From positions 1 through 39,491 of the forward strand of contig CAIQHF010000033.1 of assembly GCA_903871605.1 (NCBI GenBank): a stretch of 39,491 nt of DNA. Reading direction: 5' to 3'. The notes beneath the pieces were generated by a model. The model was given only the letters and a program-made list of their open reading frames with translations. It made no database searches and was not told where the DNA came from. This stretch comes from an uncultured Sphingomonadaceae bacterium. Its GTDB lineage: Bacteria; Pseudomonadota; Alphaproteobacteria; Sphingomonadales; Sphingomonadaceae. Position numbers and translations under genes: made by a program. Below are positions 8,922 through 16,727 of this stretch, in pieces. Each line of letters opens with the position of its first letter. Position 1 is the first letter of the stretch.

Positions 8922-9833
8922 TCAAACCGTCTGCGTCGGTCGGTCGGCGCCTGCCGCCTCGCCCGCATCCGGCGTTAAGACGACCGTCAGACTGCGTGCG
9001 CTGTTGCCGGCTACCAGCAACGCCAGCGAGAAGCGGATCGTCCGGCGCTCGCCCGCCTCGCGCAGCAGCGTCGAGACGAATGTTTTCGGCTCCTGCGTCG
9101 CCAGCGTGCGCTCCACCGCATCGGTCGCACGGGCGCGATCATTGAACGTGAGGATATCGACGAGCCGGCTGCCCACCAGCCGATCCGCCGGAAAGCCTGC
9201 GATCCTGGCGAAGGCGGGGTCGACGCTGACAAAGGTGCCGCGCACGCTAACCTCGGCCATGCCGATGGCGCCGTGCACCTGCAGCGCCTGACGGAGCGAC
9301 AAGGCGGCCAGCATTCGCTCCTCGGTGCCGTCCTCGACGGTCGAACGGCGAAAGGTCAGCGCAACGCCTGTAGGCCAGGGAAAAGCGTGGACGCGAAATT
9401 CGTAATTTGGGCCGGCGGCGAAGAAATGCCCGTCCTCGCCGCTGCGGATCGTGCGCCGCAGCTGCGATTCGCCCGGCCCATTTCGAAATGCCGGCAAGGC
9501 ATCGAGCAACGAAGCGCCCACGAGCAGTTCGCGCGAGCAGGCCAGCATCATCGCGCCGATCGCGTTGGCGGAGACGATGGTGAGCGAGTAGTCCATCGCG
9601 AGGAAGCCGTCGTCCATCCGCTCGGTGAGCACCGCATGCTCGAGCGCGGTGCGATTGGTGCCGTCGGCCGGCCCACTCTCCGAACGCATCGAATCGTAGA
9701 GTTCGGTCGAGAGAAGCACGCAGCGCGGTCGGCCATGGCTCGTCACCACGACGGGCGCGCGCACGACCTTGTCCTGCCAGCTCCCGAAATTTCGAACGAT
9801 TTCTGCAGAAGTCACGTAAACTGGATTCTGCAT
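8922..9833 (-). CDS. Phd/YefM-like DNA-binding domain fused to two PAS domains
   Basis: This is a 303-residue protein. Residues 1-52 (VTSAEIVRNFGSWQDKVV, then APVVVTSHGRPRCVLLS and TELYDSM) fit the Phd/YefM antitoxin N-terminal fold: helix, 'pVvvTshGrprcvLls' strand pair, then 'eLYDsM'. Two PAS-like segments follow: ~65-170 (DDGFLAMDYSLTIVSANAIG) and ~185-295 (VSVDPAFARIAGFPADRLVG). No typical output domain is present, so the Phd-like part may be the DNA-binding end of a one-component sensor. The ATG at 9833 lies 8 bases after AAGGA and begins directly at the domain; an upstream in-frame extension lacks such support. It is divergent from tadE. Function is inferred from domains only. Confidence 0.8.
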   Translation of the reverse strand: MQNPVYVTSAEIVRNFGSWQDKVVRAPVVVTSHGRPRCVLLSTELYDSMRSESGPADGTNRTALEHAVLTERMDDGFLAMDYSLTIVSANAIGAMMLACSRELLVGASLLDALPAFRNGPGESQLRRTIRSGEDGHFFAAGPNYEFRVHAFPWPTGVALTFRRSTVEDGTEERMLAALSLRQALQVHGAIGMAEVSVRGTFVSVDPAFARIAGFPADRLVGSRLVDILTFNDRARATDAVERTLATQEPKTFVSTLLREAGERRTIRFSLALLVAGNSARSLTVVLTPDAGEAAGADRPTQTV

Positions 9834-9874
9834 TTTACTGATCCTTACGCTGGATACCGAAGTCACCCCAAAAG

Positions 9875-9936
9875 ATCGGCCGCGCAATTAGACATTGATC
9901 CAAGCGGTTTTCTGCGGATTCCACATTATCGGCCGC
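9875..9936. promoter_or_regulatory. Direct repeats ATCGGCCGC in a divergent promoter region
   Basis: The 9-mer ATCGGCCGC occurs at 9875-9883 and again at 9928-9936, both in the 150-base gap between the divergent Phd-PAS gene and tadE. Each copy contains the palindrome CGGCCG. They could be operator sites for the divergent regulator. CGGCCG is not rare in such GC-rich DNA, so the support is modest. Confidence 0.25.
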
Positions 9937-9983
9937 AGACGTCGAAAGAAATCCGTTCAGAAAGCACACGCTATCGTCGCGCG

Positions 9984-10430
9984 ATGATTTTCCCCCATCC
10001 CAACCGTCAGCGTCATCGAACGAGGCCCGCATGCTCTGCGGCTAATCAGCGCGGCGCGGTGCTCGTCGAAATGGCGATTTCGCTCCCGATCCTGCTGACG
10101 CTGATCATGGGGATCATCTCGTACGGCGACTGGTTTTTCACCGCGCACAGCATCCAGCAGACCGCTAACGATGCCGCGCGCTCGGCGATCAGCGGACTGA
10201 CCGCGACCGAACGCCAGGCGACCGCGATCGCGACGGCGCAGACCGATATGCGACGCGGCGGCGTCCTCAACCCGGTGCGCGCGACGTTTTCGGTCAATGA
10301 CGACAATACGACCGTCGTCGTCGCGGTCAGCTACGATGCGTCGAACGATCCGCTGCTCCACCTGAGCTTCGTGCCAATGCCGGCGAGCGTAATTCGGCGT
10401 AGCGCCGTCATCCGACTGGATGGATTGTGA
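9984..10430 (+). CDS. TadE-like pseudopilin/pilus assembly protein
   Basis: This 148-residue protein has the TadE/TadG N-terminal signature GAVLVEMAISLPILLTLIMG, with conserved Glu29 at the start of a single membrane helix, and a short extracytoplasmic tail. TadE-family proteins are minor pseudopilins of Flp/Tad pilus systems, processed by the prepilin peptidase TadV. It overlaps the next gene by 4 bases (GTGA). The ATG at 9984 has no clear ribosome binding site; a later GTG start is possible. No tadA, tadB, tadC, rcpA or flp is seen in the window, so it would have to serve a Tad machine encoded elsewhere or have another role. Confidence 0.8.
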   Translation: MIFPHPNRQRHRTRPACSAANQRGAVLVEMAISLPILLTLIMGIISYGDWFFTAHSIQQTANDAARSAISGLTATERQATAIATAQTDMRRGGVLNPVRATFSVNDDNTTVVVAVSYDASNDPLLHLSFVPMPASVIRRSAVIRLDGL

Positions 10431-12094
10431 CGATGCCATTCCGCCGCAGCGGCCCTTGTTTCCTTGGAAAATTGCTTGACGATCGGCGCGGCGGCGTGAC
10501 GATGATCATGGCCGGGTCGCTCGTGACGCTTCTCACCATGACCGCGCTCGCCGTCGATGTCGGTTCGCTCTACGTCGCCAAGCGGTCATTGCAGGGGACC
10601 GCGGACGCGGCGGCACTCGCCGCAGTGGATAATCCGAGCAACGAGACGGGCGCCGCGCAACGCACGATCGCATCGAGCGCGTCGAAGACCGCCCAGGTGT
10701 CGGTCCTGACGCCCGGCGGCTACACGCCCAACGCGGCGCTGGCGCCCGCCGCCCGTTTCGTCGCCAACGCGAACCCCGCCAATGCCACGACGGTCACGCT
10801 GGTCCAGGACGTGCCTGTCTATTTCAGCGGCATCTTCACCGGGCACCGCACCGTCCGGATCGCGACCACGGCGACGGCGGCACGCATCGATTATGCCGCC
10901 TTCTCGATCGGCACGCGATTGGCATCGGTGCAGGGCGGCCTGCCCAACGCGCTGCTCTCCGCGTTCGCGGGTACCAACATCAACCTGTCGCTGATGGACT
11001 ATAATTCGCTGGTCGGCGCCAACGTCAACATATTGGCTTTCTCGCAGGCGCTCGGCACACAGCTCAACCTGACCGGGCTGAGCTTCGGGCAGATACTGGC
11101 GACGACCGTGACGCTGCCGCAGGCTTTGTCGGCGCTTGCCGCCGTGATCGGCGACCCGACGGCTGCCGCGGCGCTCCGCTCGATCGCGCTGACCGTCCCC
11201 GGCACGACCATCCAGCTCTCCAATCTCATCAATCTCGGCCCCTACGCGTCCGAGGATCATGCCGCGCCAGGAAGCGTCATCAACGTCGACGGCTATTCAG
11301 TGCTCCGCGAGATGTTGGAGCTGTCCAGCGGACCACGCCAGCTTTCGCTCAATCTCGGTCTCTCGCTGCCCGGTCTCACCTCGACGACGCTGACGCTCGC
11401 GATCGGCCAGCGCATGGCCAGTTCGCCCTGGCTCGCGGTGGCGCAGGACGGTTCCTACATCGTCCACACCGCGCAGGCACGGCTTTATCTCAACTCGCAG
11501 ATCGGCGGGGCGGCGACGCTCGGGCTGCTGTCGCTCCAACTGCCCGTATATGTCCAGCTCGCCGAGGCGCAGACCAAGCTCGCAGCGCTGTCCTGCACCG
11601 GCGGGGTGGCAAACGAGACCGCATCGCTCGACGTCATGCCCTCGCTCGGCCATGTCTCGATCGCCAACGTGGACACCTCGTCGCTCAGCAATTTCGGTGC
11701 CGTGCCGGCGGAGACCGCCGCGATGATCGCGGCGACGCCGCTTGCCACGGTCTCGGGCAAGGCGACGGTGGCGCTCGGCGGAACGGCCTGGCAACGCGTG
11801 TCCTTCTCGGCCTCGGACATCGCCAACAACACCGTCAGGACGGTGTCGACCCCGGATGCCGTGACAGGCGTCGTCGCGTCGCTGGTCGGCAATCTCAATC
11901 TGCAGGTCAATCTGCTCGGGCTGGGGATAAACTTGTCGCCGCTGGCTTCGGTCGTCGGCGCCGCGCTGACCCCGATCGCCCCCGTTCTCGACACACTGGT
12001 CGATCAGCTTACCGGGCTGCTCGGCGTCCATCTCGGCCAGGCCGACGTCCGGATCGACGGCGTGCGCTGCGGCAAGCCGACGCTGGTGGCATGA
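10427..12094 (+). CDS. TadG-like pilus/surface protein
   Basis: This 555-residue protein has the TadG-type N-terminus DDRRGGVTMIMAGSLVTLL followed by AVDVGSLYVAKRSLQGTADA: one membrane helix (~24-46), then the conserved Asp44 region. The large extracytoplasmic part is rich in Ala, Leu, Thr and Ser. It holds two cysteines (LSCTGG and GVRCGK) that could form a disulfide. TadG-family proteins sit in the envelope and may anchor Flp pili to the surface or peptidoglycan. Translation is coupled to the TadE-like gene: GTG at 10427 overlaps its stop, and an ATG at 10433 is the alternative. No von Willebrand A domain is obvious. Confidence 0.8.
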   Translation: MTMPFRRSGPCFLGKLLDDRRGGVTMIMAGSLVTLLTMTALAVDVGSLYVAKRSLQGTADAAALAAVDNPSNETGAAQRTIASSASKTAQVSVLTPGGYTPNAALAPAARFVANANPANATTVTLVQDVPVYFSGIFTGHRTVRIATTATAARIDYAAFSIGTRLASVQGGLPNALLSAFAGTNINLSLMDYNSLVGANVNILAFSQALGTQLNLTGLSFGQILATTVTLPQALSALAAVIGDPTAAAALRSIALTVPGTTIQLSNLINLGPYASEDHAAPGSVINVDGYSVLREMLELSSGPRQLSLNLGLSLPGLTSTTLTLAIGQRMASSPWLAVAQDGSYIVHTAQARLYLNSQIGGAATLGLLSLQLPVYVQLAEAQTKLAALSCTGGVANETASLDVMPSLGHVSIANVDTSSLSNFGAVPAETAAMIAATPLATVSGKATVALGGTAWQRVSFSASDIANNTVRTVSTPDAVTGVVASLVGNLNLQVNLLGLGINLSPLASVVGAALTPIAPVLDTLVDQLTGLLGVHLGQADVRIDGVRCGKPTLVA

Positions 12095-12155
12095 TCGATC
12101 GGCACATGAGGGGGCGGCATGGCGACATCGGGCCAATGGGGAGAAGGCATTCGAC

Positions 12156-12452
12156 ATGGAATTGAGAGCGATCCGGTTCGCCGAAAGCGCGGCGGGAATG
12201 ACCGGCGATCTGTGGTATGCGCCCGTCCAGATCCGGCGACGCAGAACGGCCGACACGCGCAACGGCTGGAGCGAATTCGGGCCTGTGCTGACGCTCGGCC
12301 GCGCCGTGCGCGACGCGCTCACGATGCTCGAATCGGAGACGGTGACGATCCACTTCGTCCACCCCTCGAACGTACATGGCAAGATTGGCGAGATCGATAT
12401 TCTCCGTCTGTCGCGGCACGCGGACTATCCGTTCAGGGACATTGCACGGTGA
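12156..12452 (+). CDS. Small protein of unknown function (98 aa)
   Basis: An ATG at 12156 lies 8 bases after GGAGAAGG, a strong site that argues this is a real gene. The product (MELRAIRFAESAAGMTGDLW...) is basic in the middle (QIRRRRTADTR), has no signal peptide or membrane helix, and ends with HADYPFRDIAR. I do not recognise the family. It follows tadG by 61 bases on the same strand and precedes the cardiolipin synthase by 63 bases. Confidence 0.65.
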   Translation: MELRAIRFAESAAGMTGDLWYAPVQIRRRRTADTRNGWSEFGPVLTLGRAVRDALTMLESETVTIHFVHPSNVHGKIGEIDILRLSRHADYPFRDIAR

Positions 12453-12515
12453 TCGACCGCCCTTCGATGTCGAACGCCATGTTCCTCGGCCGTCGTTGTC
12501 GCTACGACCGCTGCG

Positions 12516-13928
12516 ATGTCGATATCGAGCAGCAGCGCGGAAACCGCTTATTATATTCTCGAATGGTTGATCCGCATCGCCGCGATCGCGGTGGTGCCGC
12601 TGCGCCGCCCGCCCGCCGCCGCGCGCGGCTGGCTCTTGCTGATCTTCTTCCTGCCGGTGCCCGGACTACTGCTGTTCTTCGCGATCGGCAGCCCGCGCTT
12701 CCCGAAATGGCGGACCCAGCGTTTCCGCGAGCTGCGTCCCTTCTTCGACGCGCTCGGCGACCGGCTGCGCGCCGCGGCACCCGCCGACTGCGGCCAGGCC
12801 GAGCCGATCGCCGCGCTCGCCCGCACGCTCGGCTATCTGCCCGCGACCGGCGGCAACCGGATCGAGCTGATCGACGATTATGACGGCGTGATCGCGAGGC
12901 TGGTCGAGGATATCGACGCGGCCCGCCATCATGTCCGCCTGCTCGTCTATATCTTCGCCGACGACGACGTCGGACGGAAGGTCGCCGCAGCACTCGCCCG
13001 CGCGGTCAAGCGCAGCGTCGCGTGCCGGGTGATGCTCGATCCGGTCGGGTCGCACAAATGGACCAAGGGCACGATGACGCTGCTGCGCGCGGCCGGCGTC
13101 GAGGTGGTCGAGGCGCTGCCCTTCCGCCTCACCAAGCGACGCACGCGGCGCGACATGCGCAACCACCGCAAGCTGTTCACGATCGACGGCCGCATCGGCT
13201 ATGCGGGATCGCAGAATATCGTCTCCAAGAATTTCCGCCCGGGCGTCGTCAACCGCGAGCTGGTGGTGCGCGTCGTCGGGCCGGTGGTCGCCGAGATCGA
13301 GGCGGTGATCCGCGCGGACTGGTGCCTCGAGACCAACACGATCCCCGAATCCGCAATCGAGATCCCGCCAGCCGCGGGCGACACGCAGGCGCAGATGCTG
13401 CCGAGCGGATCGGACTATCCGCTGGAGGGCTTCGAGACGTTGCTCGTCTGGCAGGCGCATCAGGCGCGCGAGCACATCATCATGGCGACGCCCTATTTCA
13501 TCCCCGACGAGGACGTGCTCGGCGCGATGCGCACCGCGGTCGCGCGCGGCGTCGCGGTGCATCTGGTGCTCTCCGAGGTGGTCGACCAGCGGCTCGTCAA
13601 CCTCGCGCAGCGCTCTTACTATGACGATCTGCTCAAGGCAGGCGTGCGCATCCACCTATTCCGCGACTTTCTGCTCCACGCCAAGAATGTCAGCATCGAC
13701 GGGCGGCTCGCGATCATCGGATCGAGCAATGTCGACCTGCGCTCATTCCAGCTCAACGAGGAGGCGAGCCTGTTGCTCTACGACGCGCCGGCGGTGGCGT
13801 CGCTCGAGGCGATCCAGCGCGCCTATCTCGACAAGAGCGACGAGATTGCGCTCGATACGTGGCGCCAGCGCCCGATGGTGCAGAAGCTGCTCGAAAATCT
13901 CGCGCGGCTGGTGGGGTCGCTGTTCTGA
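12516..13928 (+). CDS. cls: Cardiolipin synthase, bacterial PLD type
   Basis: This 470-residue phospholipase D superfamily protein has two membrane helices at the N-terminus (residues ~15-30 and 38-57). Two complete HKD motifs are present: His217-x-Lys219-x4-Asp224 (NHRKLFTIDGR, followed by GSQN) and His388-x-Lys390-x4-Asp395 (LHAKNVSIDGR, followed by GSSNVD). It joins two phosphatidylglycerol molecules to give cardiolipin plus glycerol at the inner membrane. Length and layout match ClsA-type enzymes. The ribosome binding site for the ATG at 12516 is weak, but the N-terminal helices fit. It is the first of several membrane-lipid genes in the window. Confidence 0.93.
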   Translation: MSISSSSAETAYYILEWLIRIAAIAVVPLRRPPAAARGWLLLIFFLPVPGLLLFFAIGSPRFPKWRTQRFRELRPFFDALGDRLRAAAPADCGQAEPIAALARTLGYLPATGGNRIELIDDYDGVIARLVEDIDAARHHVRLLVYIFADDDVGRKVAAALARAVKRSVACRVMLDPVGSHKWTKGTMTLLRAAGVEVVEALPFRLTKRRTRRDMRNHRKLFTIDGRIGYAGSQNIVSKNFRPGVVNRELVVRVVGPVVAEIEAVIRADWCLETNTIPESAIEIPPAAGDTQAQMLPSGSDYPLEGFETLLVWQAHQAREHIIMATPYFIPDEDVLGAMRTAVARGVAVHLVLSEVVDQRLVNLAQRSYYDDLLKAGVRIHLFRDFLLHAKNVSIDGRLAIIGSSNVDLRSFQLNEEASLLLYDAPAVASLEAIQRAYLDKSDEIALDTWRQRPMVQKLLENLARLVGSLF

Positions 13929-13936
13929 GTTTTCGG

Positions 13937-14012
13937 TGCTTCCGCGTAAGGGGGGAGCCCAGGGGAAGCAAGCGCGGCGCCTGCAATCCTGGGCTCCTGC
14001 CCGCGCAGGAAC
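13937..14012. repeat. REP-like inverted element (GCTCCTGC family)
   Basis: Between the convergent cls and GH63 genes lies a hairpin GCTCCTGC-CCGC-GCAGGAAC at 13993-14012, preceded by CCTGG. A degenerate opposite arm (GTGCTTCCGC..GGGGGGAGCCCAG) is at 13937-13963. The same core is found at 19561-19580 and 19705-19775, and a GC-richer relative at 39414-39431. It probably ends the cls transcript or is simply a dispersed REP. Confidence 0.65.
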
Positions 14013-14038
14013 ACGGCGCGTTTGGGGCGAACGCCCCG

Positions 14039-16711
14039 CTATTCCGCCGCCTTGCGCGGCTGGAGCAGCAGCGCGACCAGCCCCGTCCACCCGGTCTGGT
14101 GCGCAGCGCCCAGCCCCGCCCCGGTCTCGCCGTGGAAATATTCGTGAAAGGGCACGAGGTCGCGGAAATGCGGATCGTCCTGAAGCAGCGCGCTCGCGCC
14201 GAGCACCGGCCGCCGCCCCTCGGCATCGCGCAGGAACAGCCCGGTCAGTCGCCGCGACAATTCGCCGGCGACCTCGGCGAGCGAGGTGTCGTTACCCGAT
14301 CCGGTCGGCAGCTCGATGACGATGTCCTTGCCGTAGAAGGCCTCGAATTCGTACAGCGCCTCGATCAGCAGATAGTTGATCGGCATCCACACCGGCCCAC
14401 GCCAGTTCGAATTGCCGCCGAACATCGCGGTGGTCGATTCGCCCGGCTCGTAATCGACCGAGAAGCGCGTGCCGTGCGCGTCGTAGGTATAGGGGGCCGC
14501 CGCATGGACCTTCGAGACCGAGCGGACGCCGTGATCGGAGAAGAACTCGCCCGGATCGAGCATCCGCTCGAGCAGCCGCGTCATCCGCGTCGCGCGCAGC
14601 AGCGAGAGCAGCATTCGCCCCTCCTTGCCGGGTTCGTTCCACCGCGACACGAGCTTCGCCAGATCGGGGCGATGCGACAGCAGCCACCGCAGCCGCGCGG
14701 TGAAGGCGGGATGGCTTTCGGCGGCGCGCCCGCTCAGCACCGCGACCGCGCATAGCGGGATCAGCCCGACCAGCGAGCGCACGCGCAGCGGCACGCGCGT
14801 TCCGTCGTCGAGATCGAGCATGTCGTAATAGAAGCCGTCCTGCTCGTCCCACAGCCCCGTCTTGCTCTCGTCGGTGTCGTCGTCCTCGTCGCCAAGATCG
14901 GTCATGGCCTGCGCGATCAGCAGGAAATGCTCGAAATATTTGGTCGCGATATCCTCATAGACCATATTGTCGACCGCCAGTTCGAGCGCCATCCGCATCA
15001 GATCAAGCGCGTACATCGCCATCCACGCGGTGCCGTCGGCCTGGCTGATGTGCCCGCCGGTCGGCAGCGGCTTCGAGCGATCGAACACACCGATATTGTC
15101 GAGCCCCAAAAAGCCGCCCTGGAAGACGTTGCGGCCATCGGGATCCTGCCGGTTCACCCACCAGGTGAAGTTGAGCATCAGCTTGTGCATCATCCGCTCG
15201 AGGAAGGCGCGATCGCCCTGCCCTGTCGCCGCGGTCTCCATCCGGTAGATTTGCAGCGCCGCCCATGCCTGGACGGGCGGATTGACGTCGCCGAACGCCC
15301 ATTCATAGGCGGGCAGCTGGCCGTTGGGGCTCATATAGCGCTCGTCGGTGAGCAGCAGCAGCTGGCGCTTGGCGAAGGCGGGGTCGATTAGCGCGAAGGT
15401 GACGCAGTGGAAGGCGAGATCCCACGAGGCGTACCAGGGATATTCCCAGGTATCGGGCATCGAGATGATGTCGGCATTGTCGAGATGCTGCCAATTGCCG
15501 TCGCGCCCCATGCGGCGCTCCGGCGGTGGCGGCGGCTGGGTCGGGTCGCCCGCCAGCCAGCGGCGCACGTTGAACGCATAATATTGCTTCGACCACAGCA
15601 TGCCCGCGAGCGCCTGGCGCTGCACCAGCCGCTGGTCGGCATCGGCGATGCCCCGCTGGAGCGTCGCGTAGAAGGCGTCGGCCTCGGCGATACGGTCGGC
15701 GAAGACCGCATCGAAGCCGGCGACGTCGAGCGTTGAGGCGGACGACGGCGAAAAGCGGAAGCGCAGCGTGACGGTCTCGCCGGGCGCGACATCGAGCCGG
15801 GTCCAGGCGGCGCATTTGGTGCCGCTGGCGCCGACCGCCGACAGATCGCCGCCGACGACGCGATCGTTGATGCCGTCCTTGACCAGCCCCGCATTGGGCC
15901 GGCCGAACAGCCGCTGTTCGTTGGTGTCGTTGTCGCAGAACAGCCACTCGGTCGCCTGCAGCGCCGCGAACCGACGCGCGACGTCGCCTTCGCGCGTCGC
16001 ATCCACGCATCCGTCGGCAGCGGGCGCAAGCGACGGCCGCGGCGCGCCGACGTCCCATGACCAGCTGTTGCGCGCCCACAGATGCGGCAGGACGTGGAGC
16101 GGCGCGGCATCGGGCCCGCGATTGTCGATCGTCACCCGCATCAATATGTCGTCGGGCGCCGCCTTGGCATAGTCGACCGCGACGTCGAAATAGCGGCGCT
16201 CGTCGAACAGGCCGGTATCGACCAGCTCATATTCGGGGAGATTGCGGCCCTTGCGGCGGCCATTCTCCTCGACGAGGTCGTCATAGGGGAATGCCCCCTG
16301 CGGATATTTGTAGAGCATCCGCATATAGCTGTGCGTCGGCACGCCATCGAGATACCAATAGAGCTCCTTGACGTCCTCGCCGTGATTGCCCTCCTCGTTG
16401 GTGAGCCCGAACATGCGCTCCTTGAGGATCGGATCGCGCCCGTTCCACAGCGCGAGCGCGAGGCACCAGTCCTGCCTGTCGTCACTATAGCCGGCGATGC
16501 CGTCCTCGCTCCATCGATAGGCGCGCGAGCGCGCGTGATCGTGCGGGAAATATTCCCATGCGTCGCCCCCGGCGCTGTAATCCTCGCGCACCGTTCCCCA
16601 TTGCCGCTCGGCGAGATACGGCCCCCAGCGCTGCCATGCGGGATCGGCGAGGCGCCGGCCTTCGATCGTCTGCTGGAGCTCGGAGGATGGCGCGTCGGGG
16701 GTCTGGGGCAT
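14039..16711 (-). CDS. GH63-type (MGH1-like) glucosidase
   Basis: This 890-residue protein matches the bacterial GH63/mannosyl-oligosaccharide-glucosidase-like family, inverting alpha-glucosidases with an (alpha/alpha)6 barrel. Conserved segments seen: EYPWYASWDLAFH (likely catalytic Asp), FGDVNPPVQAW, NWRGPVWMPINYLLIEAL, and near the end FHEYFHGETGAGLGAAHQTG (likely catalytic Glu). No signal peptide is seen, so it is probably cytoplasmic and acts on an alpha-glucoside or glycosylglycerate type sugar; the substrate is not shown. The ATG at 16711 follows GAAGGATTCC; the frame is open further upstream but that lies in the neighbouring gene. It is 16 bases downstream of a polytopic membrane protein gene, so the two form an operon. 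Confidence 0.88.
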   Translation of the reverse strand: MPQTPDAPSSELQQTIEGRRLADPAWQRWGPYLAERQWGTVREDYSAGGDAWEYFPHDHARSRAYRWSEDGIAGYSDDRQDWCLALALWNGRDPILKERMFGLTNEEGNHGEDVKELYWYLDGVPTHSYMRMLYKYPQGAFPYDDLVEENGRRKGRNLPEYELVDTGLFDERRYFDVAVDYAKAAPDDILMRVTIDNRGPDAAPLHVLPHLWARNSWSWDVGAPRPSLAPAADGCVDATREGDVARRFAALQATEWLFCDNDTNEQRLFGRPNAGLVKDGINDRVVGGDLSAVGASGTKCAAWTRLDVAPGETVTLRFRFSPSSASTLDVAGFDAVFADRIAEADAFYATLQRGIADADQRLVQRQALAGMLWSKQYYAFNVRRWLAGDPTQPPPPPERRMGRDGNWQHLDNADIISMPDTWEYPWYASWDLAFHCVTFALIDPAFAKRQLLLLTDERYMSPNGQLPAYEWAFGDVNPPVQAWAALQIYRMETAATGQGDRAFLERMMHKLMLNFTWWVNRQDPDGRNVFQGGFLGLDNIGVFDRSKPLPTGGHISQADGTAWMAMYALDLMRMALELAVDNMVYEDIATKYFEHFLLIAQAMTDLGDEDDDTDESKTGLWDEQDGFYYDMLDLDDGTRVPLRVRSLVGLIPLCAVAVLSGRAAESHPAFTARLRWLLSHRPDLAKLVSRWNEPGKEGRMLLSLLRATRMTRLLERMLDPGEFFSDHGVRSVSKVHAAAPYTYDAHGTRFSVDYEPGESTTAMFGGNSNWRGPVWMPINYLLIEALYEFEAFYGKDIVIELPTGSGNDTSLAEVAGELSRRLTGLFLRDAEGRRPVLGASALLQDDPHFRDLVPFHEYFHGETGAGLGAAHQTGWTGLVALLLQPRKAAE

Positions 16712-16727
16712 GGAATCCTTCGGGCGA

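Noticed and set aside
8922-9833. Type II toxin-antitoxin module
   Set aside because: Only the antitoxin-like domain is present; the neighbour is a membrane protein with no RelE, ParE, Doc or PIN features, and the PAS domains replace the toxin-binding tail.
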